From Mycobacterium paraseoulense (GTDB lineage: Bacteria > Actinomycetota > Actinomycetes > Mycobacteriales > Mycobacteriaceae), in NCBI RefSeq assembly GCF_010731655.1, contig NZ_AP022619.1, positions 868,001 through 932,000 of the forward strand: a stretch of DNA of 64,000 nt, in the 5' to 3' direction. Each line of letters begins with the position of its first letter. The stretch's first letter is position 1. Position numbers and translations under genes: made by a program. Under the pieces are notes generated by a model. That model made no database searches, was not told the DNA's origin, and was given only the letters and a program-made list of their open reading frames with translations. This document shows, piece after piece, positions 35,345 to 46,606 of this stretch.

Positions 35345-36688
35345 CTAGCCGGTCACGCGGGCCATCGACCGCGCCGGCCCCAGTGCCACCGGCAGCGACG
35401 ACCAGCCCCGCAGCACGCGCGTGTCGCGCCTGCTGCCGGCGCCCGCCGCGCGCACCTCGGGAAAACGTTCGAAGAAGGTCCGCAGTCCGACTTCGCCCTC
35501 GGCGCGCGCCAGCGCCGCGCCCAGACAGAAGTGCCGGCCTCCGGAGAACGCAAGATGTCTTCCCGCGTTGGCTCTTTCGATGTCGAAGCGGTGCGGTTCG
35601 TCGAAGACGGAGGGGTCGCGGTTGGCGGCGGCCAGGTAGACGAGCACCAAGTCGCCCCGGTCCAGCCGCTCGCCGGCCAGCTCGACCTCGCCCCGCGCCA
35701 TCCGGGCGGTCAGCTGCACCGGCGACTCCAGCCGCAGTATCTCCTCGACGGCGTTGGGCCACAGGTCGGGCCGTCGGCGCAATGTGTCGAGGTGATCGGG
35801 AGTATCCAGCAGCATGCGAATCCCGTTGCCCAGCAGGTTGACCGTGGTCTCGAAGCCGGCCGCCAAGACCAGCCCGGCGATCGCTTGGAGCTCGCTGGCG
35901 TCCAAATAGGTTTCTGCCGAGCCGCTTTCGGCTATCTGGATCAGCTGGCTCATCAAGTTGTCGGTCGGTGCGCGCCGTAACTGGCTCAGGTGCCCGGCGA
36001 GCCAGGAGCTGAAGCCGGCGAGTCCGCGCTGCACGCGGCGGTACTGCTGCCACGTCAGCCCGATATCCAGGCTCGGTGCGGCGAGTTCACCGAATTCCAG
36101 GACGCGCGGCCGTTCCCGCTCGGGGACGCCGAGGATGTCGCTGATGATGGCGACCGGAAGCTGCGAACAATACCGGCCGACGATGTCGACGACCTGGGAG
36201 CCGCCCGACTCGGCGGCCAGCGAATCCAACAGTTCGGCCGCGGTCTGCTCGACCCGATCCCGCAACGCGGCGACCGCCCGGGGGGTGAAGACCGCCGAGA
36301 CCGTCTTGCGGTAGCGCGTGTGGTCTGGCGGCTCGACGGCGAGCAGCGACGGCGCGCGGAGCGGGTGCAGCAGGTCGTCGCGGGTGCGGCGCTCCAGCCA
36401 GCGCAACGGCCGCGGCAGGTTCGCGCCGAACACCAGCACGCGGAAGTCGTCGGAGCGCAGCAACTCGTGGGCGAGCGCATGGTCGGCGGTGAGGTAACTG
36501 ACGCGGCCCTTGACCAACGGCCCCGCGGCCCGAAGTTCGTCGTAGAAGGGCGCCGGGTTTTCGGCCACCCCGGGGTCGGCGATCAGCCTGGCGTGCAAGT
36601 CACCCCGCCGGACCCCGAGCGTCGCGACGCCCCGGATGAACCCGTGCATCGCCAACCAGTGCAATCGTTCCTTCACCGGCCCCTCCAT
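35345..36688 (-). CDS. cyp140: Cytochrome P450 CYP140
   Basis: 447 aa (remembered Rv1880c: 438). Heme monooxygenase. The I-helix oxygen motif is AGFETT (about residue 280), the K-helix E-x-x-R is in VEEILRLESPVQ, and the heme-ligand motif is FSGGRHFCLGAALAR near the C-terminus. Alignment from memory with CYP140 is strong over the full length. Its natural substrate is unknown. The two-gene gap from lppE upstream is 42 bp, with lppE on the same strand, so a shared transcript is possible. Confidence 0.93.
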   Translation of the reverse strand: MEGPVKERLHWLAMHGFIRGVATLGVRRGDLHARLIADPGVAENPAPFYDELRAAGPLVKGRVSYLTADHALAHELLRSDDFRVLVFGANLPRPLRWLERRTRDDLLHPLRAPSLLAVEPPDHTRYRKTVSAVFTPRAVAALRDRVEQTAAELLDSLAAESGGSQVVDIVGRYCSQLPVAIISDILGVPERERPRVLEFGELAAPSLDIGLTWQQYRRVQRGLAGFSSWLAGHLSQLRRAPTDNLMSQLIQIAESGSAETYLDASELQAIAGLVLAAGFETTVNLLGNGIRMLLDTPDHLDTLRRRPDLWPNAVEEILRLESPVQLTARMARGEVELAGERLDRGDLVLVYLAAANRDPSVFDEPHRFDIERANAGRHLAFSGGRHFCLGAALARAEGEVGLRTFFERFPEVRAAGAGSRRDTRVLRGWSSLPVALGPARSMARVTG

Positions 36689-36729
36689 CGATCGATGCCC
36701 CCGAGCCTAGGCCCGAACCCCCGGCCGGG

Positions 36730-37149
36730 TCAGCACTCCGCGATGATCTTGAATTCTGTCGTCACGGTTTTGTTGGGGTTGCTGCTGTTGATGCCGTAAG
36801 CGCTGCCGGTGATCGTGTACGCGTCGTTGGTGACGTCGGCGTGCGCGTCGCCCACGCCGCCTTCCCAGAAGCTGCCGGTGAACCCGTCGACGTTGCGGAT
36901 CTTCACCCACTGGGGCATCACCCGGTAACCACTGGTCAGAACGACCGCCTCGACGCCGCCGTCACGGTCCTTGATGTCGATGGTGCGGTACTGCTGGGTC
37001 TGGCTGCACGCCGGAGGGCGTGCGGTGTGGGTGGCGCCGTCGATGGTCAGGCGGGCCGCTTTTCGGGGTACCGTCTGCGCACCGCCGCAACCGGCGACGC
37101 TGACCACCGCCGCCAGGACCAAAACGACTGTGAGCAAGCGATTTTGCAC
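36730..37149 (-). CDS. lppE: Lipoprotein LppE
   Basis: 139 aa (remembered Rv1881c: 140). The signal peptide ends in the lipobox VAGC at residue 21, giving lipid-anchoring to the outer face of the inner membrane. The mature domain has the LpqH/19-kDa-type motif ARPPACSQTQQYRTI with a cysteine and a final C-terminal cysteine, likely a disulfide. Function unknown; members of this family are surface lipoproteins and Toll-like receptor 2 ligands in some cases. Confidence 0.88.
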   Translation of the reverse strand: MQNRLLTVVLVLAAVVSVAGCGGAQTVPRKAARLTIDGATHTARPPACSQTQQYRTIDIKDRDGGVEAVVLTSGYRVMPQWVKIRNVDGFTGSFWEGGVGDAHADVTNDAYTITGSAYGINSSNPNKTVTTEFKIIAEC

Positions 37150-37161
37150 CAGCCGACCTCC

Positions 37162-37986
37162 TTACTGCCGCTTCGGCATCAGCGCGGGCAGCGACTTGAC
37201 GATGCTGCGTCGCACGAATTCCGGACTCAGCCCCTTGAACAAGTCGATCAACCGGATGCCCCGGGGCACGTACCAATGCAACCGCTTCGGGTTGTGGTAA
37301 GCCTGCCATGCCGTTTCCGCCACACTGCTGGCCGGCATCAACCGCAGCATGCCCTTCTTGGGCGCGGCGGCGCGCAGTTCCGCCGCCGTCATGGGCGTGC
37401 CGCCGTCGGAGTGGTTGGTCGTCGTGGTCAGGATTGCCGTGTCGATCAGGCCGGGCAGCACGTCCGCGACCCGCACCCCGTGTCGCTGCCACTCCACGCT
37501 CAGCGCCTCGGTCAGGCCCTTGACCGCGTGCTTGGTCGACGAATACACGGCCAGGCGCGGCATGCCGTACGTCGCCGACGAGGACGACGTCGAGAACATC
37601 AGGCTGCCGGGCGCCTTCTTCAGGTACGGCAACGATGCGTAGGCGCCGGTGAGCACCGCCTTGTAATTGATGTCGACGACGCGCATGGCGGCCTCGTATG
37701 GCACGTCCTCGAACCACCCGGATTCACCGATGCCGGCGTTGTTCCACATCATGTCGAGGCCGCGGTCGTCGGCGCAGAAGTCGGCCAGGGCGCCCTCCAG
37801 CGCCGCCCTGTCCGTCACGTCGACCTGGCGGGTCCACAGCCGCTCGCCACCCAGTTCTTGTTGCAGGGTGGTCAGGCCCTCGGCGTTGCGGTCCACGGCG
37901 CCGACCCGCCAGCCCTTGGCGTGGAACAGCTTTGCGCCCTCCCGGCCCATGCCGCTGCCCGCGCCCGTGATGAAGACCGATTTCAC
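37162..37986 (-). CDS. Short-chain dehydrogenase/reductase (Rv1882c-type)
   Basis: 274 aa. Classical SDR: the coenzyme motif TGAGSGMG starts at residue 7, the NNAG motif is at about 90, the active-site serine lies in STSSSSATYG, and the catalytic YSSTK is near residue 152. The acidic residue after the second strand (VDRNAEGL) favours NAD(H). It ends 12 bp before lppE and starts 6 bp after the SRPBCC gene, so it is in a four-gene cluster with cyp140. Possible role: oxidation of a lipid alcohol. Confidence 0.88.
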   Translation of the reverse strand: MKSVFITGAGSGMGREGAKLFHAKGWRVGAVDRNAEGLTTLQQELGGERLWTRQVDVTDRAALEGALADFCADDRGLDMMWNNAGIGESGWFEDVPYEAAMRVVDINYKAVLTGAYASLPYLKKAPGSLMFSTSSSSATYGMPRLAVYSSTKHAVKGLTEALSVEWQRHGVRVADVLPGLIDTAILTTTTNHSDGGTPMTAAELRAAAPKKGMLRLMPASSVAETAWQAYHNPKRLHWYVPRGIRLIDLFKGLSPEFVRRSIVKSLPALMPKRQ

Positions 37987-37992
37987 GACGCG

Positions 37993-38460
37993 TCAGTCCG
38001 CCTCGACCACATCTTTGATGCGGTTCAGGGTTTTGGTCATGTCGCGGACGTTGCGCCGCTTGCGCAGAAAACCACCGAACAGCCAGTAGAGGCCGATCCA
38101 CGGCGCGGGGTTGAGCCGGAAAGACTCGGTCACGTCCGTGCCGCCACCGCTGGGCGCCAATCGGTAGTGCCAGTTGTTGACCGCCCGGTCGCCGAGCAGC
38201 ACCGCAAAGCCGAATTCGCGGCCCGGTTCACACGCGGTGACCTCGCACGTCGTCCAATACACCGGCCCGATCTCGTTACGCCGCACATGACCGCGGAATC
38301 TGGCGCCAAGGACCGGGCCGCTCGCGTCGCCCAGCCATTCGGCCTCAAACACCTCGGGGGAGAACCGCCCGATGTTGCCGACGTGTGCGATCAGATCCCA
38401 GATCTTGTCCGCAGACGCCGCCATGTGAACGGTGGCCGAACCTTCCATGGCCTGATCCAA
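37993..38460 (-). CDS. SRPBCC family protein (Rv1883c-type)
   Basis: 155 aa from the ATG at 38460, or 151 from 38448; remembered Rv1883c has 153. START-like fold: STVHMAASADKIWDLIAHVGNIGRFSPEV-type N-terminal strand-helix, and a C-terminal helix with VRDMTKTLNRIKDVVEAD. It probably binds a hydrophobic ligand and precedes the SDR gene by six bases. Confidence 0.82.
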   Translation of the reverse strand: MDQAMEGSATVHMAASADKIWDLIAHVGNIGRFSPEVFEAEWLGDASGPVLGARFRGHVRRNEIGPVYWTTCEVTACEPGREFGFAVLLGDRAVNNWHYRLAPSGGGTDVTESFRLNPAPWIGLYWLFGGFLRKRRNVRDMTKTLNRIKDVVEAD

Positions 38461-38504
38461 ACACAGCTTCCGGTTCGGTCATAGCGCGCGAGGGGGGTTG
38501 ATCG

Positions 38505-39047
<543 letters not shown>

Positions 39048-39632
39048 TTATTGCTGGCAATATGACCGCGTTGCTAACGCCAGCGCCCGTTGATAGAGGC
39101 CGTCGAGGCCGCGCCCGCGGACCACGTCGCGCCTGGCGACGTCGAGCTGCGCGGCGCACGCCGGCGAATGCAGCAGGTCCCAGTGGGCCACCACCTGGGA
39201 CAGCATCACTTGATTGAGGTCGTCGATCGCTGACCGCGACGCCGACAGGTCGGCCGACTCGGTCGGGGCCGATCCCGGATCGAGCTTCCATTGTGCGAAC
39301 CGGCTGTATTCGATGCCTTCGGTCGCGCTGATCTGGTCGCCGAAGACCGAGGTCACGTAATCGGGGTCGATGTGCTGGGCCGAGGCCTGGGCGGCCATTT
39401 TCGCGAGTTCTTGCTGGACGCGGCCCTGGTCTTCGACGACCCCGTGGGTGGTCCACTTGAAGGCCGCCACCGGCTCGGCGATCTGTAGGCGCTGCGCGGC
39501 GGCGTCGACCAACTTGGTCAGTGAGCTCGTCCCGTCCGCTCTCGCCGGCGGTGCCGCCAGAATCGCCAGCCCGACGACCACGCCGCCGCAGCAGCGGGCG
39601 ACGAGCGTGGTGCGGCGGTTGGCCATGACCAT
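39048..39632 (-). CDS. Secreted AroQ-gamma chorismate mutase (Rv1885c-type)
   Basis: About 194 aa from the ATG at 39632 (alternative ATG at 39626). A signal peptide ends at PPARADG. It resembles remembered Rv1885c, the secreted M. tuberculosis chorismate mutase, with [42 protein letters not shown] and [12 protein letters not shown] motifs; catalytic Arg and Lys residues of the AroQ fold are in these helices. It converts chorismate to prephenate outside the cytoplasm. It is divergent from the membrane protein gene at 39674. Confidence 0.9.
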   Translation of the reverse strand: MVMANRRTTLVARCCGGVVVGLAILAAPPARADGTSSLTKLVDAAAQRLQIAEPVAAFKWTTHGVVEDQGRVQQELAKMAAQASAQHIDPDYVTSVFGDQISATEGIEYSRFAQWKLDPGSAPTESADLSASRSAIDDLNQVMLSQVVAHWDLLHSPACAAQLDVARRDVVRGRGLDGLYQRALALATRSYCQQ

Positions 39633-39673
39633 GATTCTGCGGCAGCCACGGGGGGAGTTAGCCTGAATTGCTG

Positions 39674-40291
39674 ATGTCGTCGTCAACGGGCAGCCGCGGC
39701 CCGCGCCGGGTCGGCGGGAAGCGCGGGAAGTCGTTGCGCTCGAAGCGAATTCGCGCGCTGATGGCCCTTGCGCTGGCGATCCCCTTGCTGCTGGGCGCGG
39801 CGTTCCTGCTCATCGATCGCCTCCATTCGACGCCCGGCGACGCGCTCGAGCATCCCGCCAGCCCGGTGAACGACGAGCAGTCGCGGGCTCAGGCCGTCCA
39901 GTCGGCCCAGAGCGTAGTGAGCACGACGGGCCTGCAGACTTCGTCGGCCGGGTACTCGCTGATGTCCTGCAAAGACCGCGACGACCCGCCGTATCAAGGC
40001 TCGATATACCTGACCTTCTCGCTGCCGGCGGGGGCACCCGCCGACACGTACTTCACCCGCATCGCGGCGACGCTGGCCGAGCACGGCTGGACCGAGGGCC
40101 TGCCGCCCAACAACCACGCGTTCGCCAAGACGCTCACCAAGGATGCCGTCACCGTGATCGTTTACCGCCACGACGACGAACCCCGGCTGGGCGTCCTACG
40201 CGTCTACGGTGAGTGCCGGAACATGAACGACCATCGCCGGGACGCGGCGACGTGGACCGATGTCACCGACCAGTTCCCCAGGGCGAGTTGA
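39674..40291 (+). CDS. Single-pass membrane protein with extracytoplasmic domain
   Basis: 205 aa. A positively charged cytoplasmic N-terminus ([15 protein letters not shown]) is followed by one transmembrane helix near residues 35-55 ([20 protein letters not shown]). The outer domain of about 145 residues has cysteines ([16 protein letters not shown] and GECRN) and a pattern seen in mycobacterial exported proteins of unknown function. A TTG six bases upstream is an alternative start. It is convergent with fbpB and divides from it by a strong hairpin. Confidence 0.75.
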   Translation: MSSSTGSRGPRRVGGKRGKSLRSKRIRALMALALAIPLLLGAAFLLIDRLHSTPGDALEHPASPVNDEQSRAQAVQSAQSVVSTTGLQTSSAGYSLMSCKDRDDPPYQGSIYLTFSLPAGAPADTYFTRIAATLAEHGWTEGLPPNNHAFAKTLTKDAVTVIVYRHDDEPRLGVLRVYGECRNMNDHRRDAATWTDVTDQFPRAS

Positions 40292-40319
40292 ACGGCTGGG
40301 TACAAAGGGCCATGACGTG

Positions 40320-40356
40320 CTACTGCGCCCGACGGCGTCGTCGTCGGGCGCAGTAG
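40320..40356. terminator. Perfect 15-bp stem bidirectional terminator
   Basis: CTACTGCGCCCGACG at 40320-40334 is exactly complementary to 40342-40356 across a seven-base loop. It lies between the convergent membrane-protein gene (ends 40291) and fbpB (ends 40377), and so can stop both. No U-tract is present. Confidence 0.8.
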
Positions 40357-40376
40357 CGACCTCGGGGCAGGTGAGG

Positions 40377-41976
<1,600 letters not shown>

Positions 41977-43092
41977 ATGAGTTTGGACACGGTACTTGGG
42001 CTGTCAGTGACGCCGACCGCTATTGGGTGGGTGCTCGCTGAGGGGCACGGCGCGGACGGCACCATCCTGGATCATCGGGAGCTGGCGCTGGACGCCGGCC
42101 GCGGTGCGCGCGCCGCCGGTACCGCGGAGCAAGTGGCGGACGAGATCGCGCGGGTGGAAGCGCAGGCGGCCGCGAGCGACCATCGGCTGCGGATCATCGG
42201 GGTCACCTGGAGCGACGAGGCATCCGCGCAGGCCGCCCTGCTGCTCGAAGTGCTGACCGACGCGGGCTTCGACAACATCGTGCCCGTCCGGCAACTCGAA
42301 GCCGTCGAGACGTTGGCCCAGGCCATCGCACCGGTCATCGGCTACGAGCAGACCGCGGTCTGCATCCTCGAACACGACTCGACGGCCGTCGTCATGGTCG
42401 ACACCCACGGCGGCGAAACGCAAACGGCCACCAAGCGGGTACGCGGCGGCTTCGACGGGCTGACTCGTTGGCTGACCGGCATGTTCGACCGCAACGGATG
42501 GCAGCCGGGCGGCGTTGTGGTCGTGGGCGCGCACAGCGACATCGACGGTTTCTCCTGGCACCTCGAAAATACGCTGCCCGTACCGGTTTTCGTGCAATCG
42601 ATGGCGCAGGTGACCATCGCGCGGGGCGCGGCGCTCGCTGCGGCCCGGAGCACCGAGTTCACCGACGACCAACTGGTCGTGCACCCCGGGGTACCGGTCA
42701 CCACGCCCACGGCACCGCGCAAGATGCCGTACACCGGGGCCGTGACCACCCTGGCCGCCGGGGTGCTCACCTTCGTCTCGTCGATATCGCTCGCGGTGGG
42801 CTTTCAGCTGGCTCCGGCCAGCAACGCCGCCCCGCGGCACGCGGTGCATACGCCGCCAACACAGATCGCTGAGGCTGTAGCGCCGCCGCCCCCGGTCGTC
42901 GCGCCGCTGACACCGCAGCCGAAAGCTCCTGTCAGCGAACCGATCACGGAATCCGCCGCGCCGGACGTGCAGCAGCCGGACCCCAACGGCCAGCACTCCT
43001 ACCTGACCCGAGTGCTCCAGCACATACCGGCCGACGCCGGCGACCCGACGGGTGATTCGGCGCCGCAGCCGCCCGCCCAGCCGCAGCCCTGA
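41977..43092 (+). CDS. Membrane protein with actin/Hsp70-like domain and proline-rich tail (possible Rv1887 counterpart)
   Basis: 371 aa. Residues 1-225 have the repeated pattern of actin-fold ATPases: TVLGLSVTPTAIGWVLAEG, HRLRIIGVTWSDEASAQAALL and VVVVGAHSDIDGF. This matches the DUF7159-type mycobacterial proteins. A transmembrane helix follows at about 250-275 (AVTTLAAGVLTFVSSISLAVGF). The last 90 residues are Pro/Ala-rich and would lie outside. Its position after fbpB matches M. tuberculosis Rv1887 by synteny. Function unknown; ATP binding is uncertain because phosphate loops are poorly kept. Confidence 0.7.
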   Translation: MSLDTVLGLSVTPTAIGWVLAEGHGADGTILDHRELALDAGRGARAAGTAEQVADEIARVEAQAAASDHRLRIIGVTWSDEASAQAALLLEVLTDAGFDNIVPVRQLEAVETLAQAIAPVIGYEQTAVCILEHDSTAVVMVDTHGGETQTATKRVRGGFDGLTRWLTGMFDRNGWQPGGVVVVGAHSDIDGFSWHLENTLPVPVFVQSMAQVTIARGAALAAARSTEFTDDQLVVHPGVPVTTPTAPRKMPYTGAVTTLAAGVLTFVSSISLAVGFQLAPASNAAPRHAVHTPPTQIAEAVAPPPPVVAPLTPQPKAPVSEPITESAAPDVQQPDPNGQHSYLTRVLQHIPADAGDPTGDSAPQPPAQPQP

Positions 43093-43113
43093 CACCCGCG
43101 CCGGGCCGGCGGC

Positions 43114-43662
43114 TCAGGCGTCTTTCGCATGAGTCGCGATGAAGGACACCGAAACGTCGTCGGCGACCTGGAGCGAACCCATCAGCAGTGAGTACGGCTT
43201 GACACCGTAATCCGTTTGCCGAACCGTGGATTCGACCGTCATCCGCCACGCGTCACCAAGATCTTCGGTGCGCACATCGACGACGTGCGTTCGGGACTTG
43301 CCGCGGATGTGCAGCTTGCCGGTCAGACGGTACCCGTCGGCGGCCTTCTCGATGGTCTCTGCGGCATAACGGATCTCGGGAAACCTGCCAGCGTCCAACG
43401 ACTTCAACGCGTTCGATTTCACCACGGCCTTTTCCGGGCCGGACAGGCCCTTGACCCCACCCTCGCCGCGCACCACCTCGAGAGAGCCGACCTCGACGGC
43501 CAACTCCGCGCTGAGCGGTTCGGCGCCCGCCCAAGCCACCGTGACCTCCCAGCGCGTCATCGCGATGGTGAGCCGATGGCCCATCCGCGCTGCCCTGCCG
43601 GTGACGCCGGTGCGGATCGACAACTCACCGTCGGATGGGGTGAGGGTCCATAGCTCGCTCAC
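43114..43662 (-). CDS. YceI family protein
   Basis: 182 aa without a signal peptide. The lipocalin-like YceI barrel is recognisable: WTLTPSDGELSIRTGVTG, GKAVVKSNALKSLDAGRFPEIRYAAETIEKA-type SLDAGRFPEIRY and LTGKLHIRGKSRT strands. YceI proteins bind isoprenoid or other amphipathic chains. It begins 14 bp upstream of the dehydrogenase gene end (43676) on the same strand, so it follows the dehydrogenase in a transcript. Confidence 0.82.
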   Translation of the reverse strand: MSELWTLTPSDGELSIRTGVTGRAARMGHRLTIAMTRWEVTVAWAGAEPLSAELAVEVGSLEVVRGEGGVKGLSGPEKAVVKSNALKSLDAGRFPEIRYAAETIEKAADGYRLTGKLHIRGKSRTHVVDVRTEDLGDAWRMTVESTVRQTDYGVKPYSLLMGSLQVADDVSVSFIATHAKDA

Positions 43663-43675
43663 GGACGGAATGCCA

Positions 43676-44689
43676 TCACATCGTCAACACCGTGCGGTAG
43701 TGCGCGCGGCCCTCTTCCAACGCCGCGTAGCCCTCGACGGCCTGCGCGAGCGGCAACTCCTCGACCCAGGCCCGGACACCGGACAGGACCGCGAAATGCA
43801 TGGTGTCTTCAACGTCTTTCGCCGTGCCGGAGGGATGACCGATCACACTGAGCCCCGGGGTGATCAATTGGACCGGGCTGATCGGCAGCGGATCGGGGGT
43901 CACGCCGATGGTCACCAGTTCGCCCTGAGGCGCCAGACCGCCGACCGTGTCGGCCATGGCCTGCGAGTTGCCCGCGGTGCCCAGGACGACGGTCGCCCCG
44001 CCCAGCGCCTGCAGCGCCTCGGACACGTCACGCCTGGTGGAGTCGATGTAGTGGTGGGCGCCCAATTTCCTTGCGTCCTCGGCCTTGCCGGTGCCGCGCG
44101 CGATCGCGATCGTCTCGAATCCCATCGCGCGGGCGAACTGCAGGCCAAGGTGGCCGAGCCCGCCGACGCCGAGGATCGCCACCCGATCACCGGGCAACGC
44201 CTTGGTGTGGCGCAGCGCGTTGTAGGTCGTGACGCCCGCGCAGCCCATCGGCGCGGCCTCGACATCGGAGAGCTCCGACGGAATGCGTGCCAGCGAGCTG
44301 ACCGGTACCGTCACCGACTCCGCGTACCCGCCGGGGTAGTGCCAGCTCGGCACCTTACCGTTCGCGCAGTGGATGAAAATCCCCTTGCGGCACGGATCGC
44401 AGTGATAACAGCAGCCGCCGAACCAGCCCACCGCCACCCGGTCGCCGACCGCGAACCCTTCGACGCCGTCGCCGAGTTCGGCAATCCTCCCGGCGATTTC
44501 GTGCCCCGGGGTCAACGGCCACGACATGTTCGGAAAGCCGCCGTTCACGAAGGCACGGTCGGTGCCGCATATCCCACACGCGGTGACCGCTATCCGCACC
44601 TCGTCACGACCGGGCGGCGCTGTTTCGACATCGGCGAGCTCGAGTGGGCCGCCCACGGACTGGATCCGGACGGCTTGATGTGTCGGCAT
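43676..44689 (-). CDS. Zinc-dependent alcohol dehydrogenase (AdhA-type)
   Basis: 337 aa, MDR superfamily. Catalytic zinc ligands: cysteine in ACGICGTDRAF and histidine in LTPGHEIAGRI. Structural zinc cysteines are in GCCYHCDPCRKGIFIHC. NAD(P) motif GVGGLGHLG is near residue 170. It lies next to a CYP125-type gene on the same strand (25 bp downstream), so it could oxidise the alcohol made by that P450; this is inference. Confidence 0.88.
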   Translation of the reverse strand: MPTHQAVRIQSVGGPLELADVETAPPGRDEVRIAVTACGICGTDRAFVNGGFPNMSWPLTPGHEIAGRIAELGDGVEGFAVGDRVAVGWFGGCCYHCDPCRKGIFIHCANGKVPSWHYPGGYAESVTVPVSSLARIPSELSDVEAAPMGCAGVTTYNALRHTKALPGDRVAILGVGGLGHLGLQFARAMGFETIAIARGTGKAEDARKLGAHHYIDSTRRDVSEALQALGGATVVLGTAGNSQAMADTVGGLAPQGELVTIGVTPDPLPISPVQLITPGLSVIGHPSGTAKDVEDTMHFAVLSGVRAWVEELPLAQAVEGYAALEEGRAHYRTVLTM

Positions 44690-44713
44690 TGGCTTAGCCT
44701 AGTGCGCCACAGG

Positions 44714-45985
44714 TCATTTCGCCGCGCCGGCGGTGTGGTAGTCGACCTGCCAGTGCTTGATCCCATTGAGCCAGCCCGACCGGAGCCGCTCCGGCTTTCC
44801 GATCGACTCCAGGTTGGGGATGCCGTCGGCGATCGCGTTGAACATCAGGTCGATGGTCATCCGCGCCAGGTTCGCCCCGATGCAGTAGTGCGCACCGGTG
44901 CCACCGAATCCCACGTGCGGGTTGGGGTCGCGCAGGATGTTGAAGGTGAACGGGTCGTCGAACACGTCCTCGTCGAAATTGGCGGAGCGGTAGACCATGA
45001 CCACCCGCTGCCCCTTCTTGATCTGCACGCCCGACAGTTCGTAGTCCTGAAGCGCGGTGCGCTGGAAGGACGTCACCGGGGTGGCCCACCGGACGATCTC
45101 GTCGGCCGCGCTGGCGGGACGCTCCCGCTTGAACAGCTCCCACTGATCGGGGAAATCGGTGAAGGCCATCATGCCCTGGGTGATGGAGTTGCGGGTGGTC
45201 TCGTTGCCGGCCACCGCGAGCAGGATCACGAAGAAACCGAACTCGTCGTCGGACAGCTTGTGGCCGTCGATGTCGGCCTGGACCAGCTTGGTGACCAGGT
45301 CATCGCCCGGATTCTTGGCCCGCTCGGCGGCCATCTGCATGCCGTACATGATGAGTTCGACGGACGCGGTCATGGCGTCGTTGCTGGCGAACTCGGGGTC
45401 CTGGTCACCGACCATTTCGTTGGACCAGTGGAAAAGCTTCTTGCGGTCTTCCTGGGGCACGCCCATCAACCCGGCGATGGCCTGCAACGGCAGCTCGCAC
45501 GACACCTGCTCGACGAAGTCACCGCGCCCCTCGGCGGCCGCTTCCTCCACGATGCGCCGGGCGCGCTCGGCGAGGTCGCCGCGCAGGCGCTCGATGGCTC
45601 GGGGGGTGAAGGCGCGCGAGATGATCTTGCGCAGCCGGGTGTGTTGGGGTGCATCCATATTGAGCAGGACGAACTTGCCGCGTTCGACCTGCTCGCCGAC
45701 CGTGCCGTCCTTGTAGCGTGGCAGCGCGGTCTTCTGCAGGCTGGAGAACACGTCGCTGCGCAGCGAAACCTCTTTGACGTCCTTGTGCTTGGACACCACC
45801 CAGAAGCCGCCGTCGTCGAATCCGCCCGCCCCCATCGGCTGCTCGTTCCACCAGATCGGCGCGGTTCGGCGCAGCTCGGCCAGCTCTTCAACCGGCAGCC
45901 GCTCGGCGTGGACGTCCGGGTCGGTGAAGTCGAATCCGGGCGGAAGGTTGGGGACCGGCTTGGCGGTTGGCTCGACGGTTGGCAT
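44714..45985 (-). CDS. CYP125-family cytochrome P450 (steroid C26-monooxygenase-like)
   Basis: 423 aa. Very close in remembered sequence to M. tuberculosis CYP125A1: PNLPPGFDFTDPDVHAERLP at the N-terminus, FVLLNMDAPQHTRLRKIISR, I-helix AVAGNETTRNSITQGMM, K-helix ADEIVRWATPVTSFQRTAL and heme motif FGGTGAHYCIGANLARM. CYP125 oxidises the terminal carbon of the cholesterol side chain. This copy is not inside the cholesterol cluster, so it may be a paralogue with another sterol or branched substrate. An alcohol dehydrogenase and YceI follow in the same direction. Confidence 0.9.
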   Translation of the reverse strand: MPTVEPTAKPVPNLPPGFDFTDPDVHAERLPVEELAELRRTAPIWWNEQPMGAGGFDDGGFWVVSKHKDVKEVSLRSDVFSSLQKTALPRYKDGTVGEQVERGKFVLLNMDAPQHTRLRKIISRAFTPRAIERLRGDLAERARRIVEEAAAEGRGDFVEQVSCELPLQAIAGLMGVPQEDRKKLFHWSNEMVGDQDPEFASNDAMTASVELIMYGMQMAAERAKNPGDDLVTKLVQADIDGHKLSDDEFGFFVILLAVAGNETTRNSITQGMMAFTDFPDQWELFKRERPASAADEIVRWATPVTSFQRTALQDYELSGVQIKKGQRVVMVYRSANFDEDVFDDPFTFNILRDPNPHVGFGGTGAHYCIGANLARMTIDLMFNAIADGIPNLESIGKPERLRSGWLNGIKHWQVDYHTAGAAK

Positions 45986-46196
45986 GGCCCGCTCCTCGAT
46001 GACGAAGTGGTCTAGTCGTCTTTGTGCAAATAAACCATTGCCGCACCACGGTTGGGAAGCATTGAGGCAAGATCGCCGGGGCCGAATTGGAACGTGTTCA
46101 GCGTTCCGCGCCCGGCCGGCCGATACGGTCTTGTGGCGGGCACCCCGATGGATATGCTTTGGTGCAGGTCACCGGCGACGACAGGCGGGGTGGAAC

Positions 46197-46595
46197 ATGA
46201 TTCGGGAACTGCTCAGCGCCGCTTCTGTAGCGGGCATCGCGATTGGCATGGCGCCGTGCGCGGCCGCGGGGTACGACGGCGACGTGCCGGGCATGAATTA
46301 TCAGGCGTCGCTGGGCGCGCCGTGCGACAACTACGAGCGCTTCATCTTCGGTCGAGGCCCCAGCGGCCAGGCCGAGGCGTGCCACTTCCCGCCGCCCAAC
46401 CAGTTCCCTGCGGCCACCACCGGGTACTGGGTCATCTCGTACCCGCTGTACGGCGTGCAGCAGGCGGGGGCGAAGTGCCCCGGGCCGCAGGCGGCGGCGC
46501 AGTCCGATCGCGGGCTGCCCATGCTGTGCCTAGGGGAGCGGGGTTGGCAAGAGGGATGGTTCACCGGGGCGGGGTTCTTCCCGCCGGCCGGATGA
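46197..46595 (+). CDS. Small exported protein (Rv1891-type)
   Basis: 132 aa (remembered Rv1891: 135). A signal peptide ends at PCAAAGYDG. The mature domain contains cysteines (APCDNYERF, EACHFPP, AKCPGPQ, LCLGERG), probably two disulfides, and aromatic residues at the C-terminus (WQEGWFTGAGFFP). It is exported; function unknown. It starts a plus-strand cluster with the two genes that follow. Confidence 0.82.
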   Translation: MIRELLSAASVAGIAIGMAPCAAAGYDGDVPGMNYQASLGAPCDNYERFIFGRGPSGQAEACHFPPPNQFPAATTGYWVISYPLYGVQQAGAKCPGPQAAAQSDRGLPMLCLGERGWQEGWFTGAGFFPPAG

Positions 46596-46606
46596 CCGGC
46601 TGAGCC

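Noticed and set aside
43451..46015. 854-codon plus-strand frame opposite YceI, the dehydrogenase and CYP125
   Set aside because: Antisense of three well-recognised genes; low-complexity His/Arg/Gly composition typical of GC-rich antisense frames.
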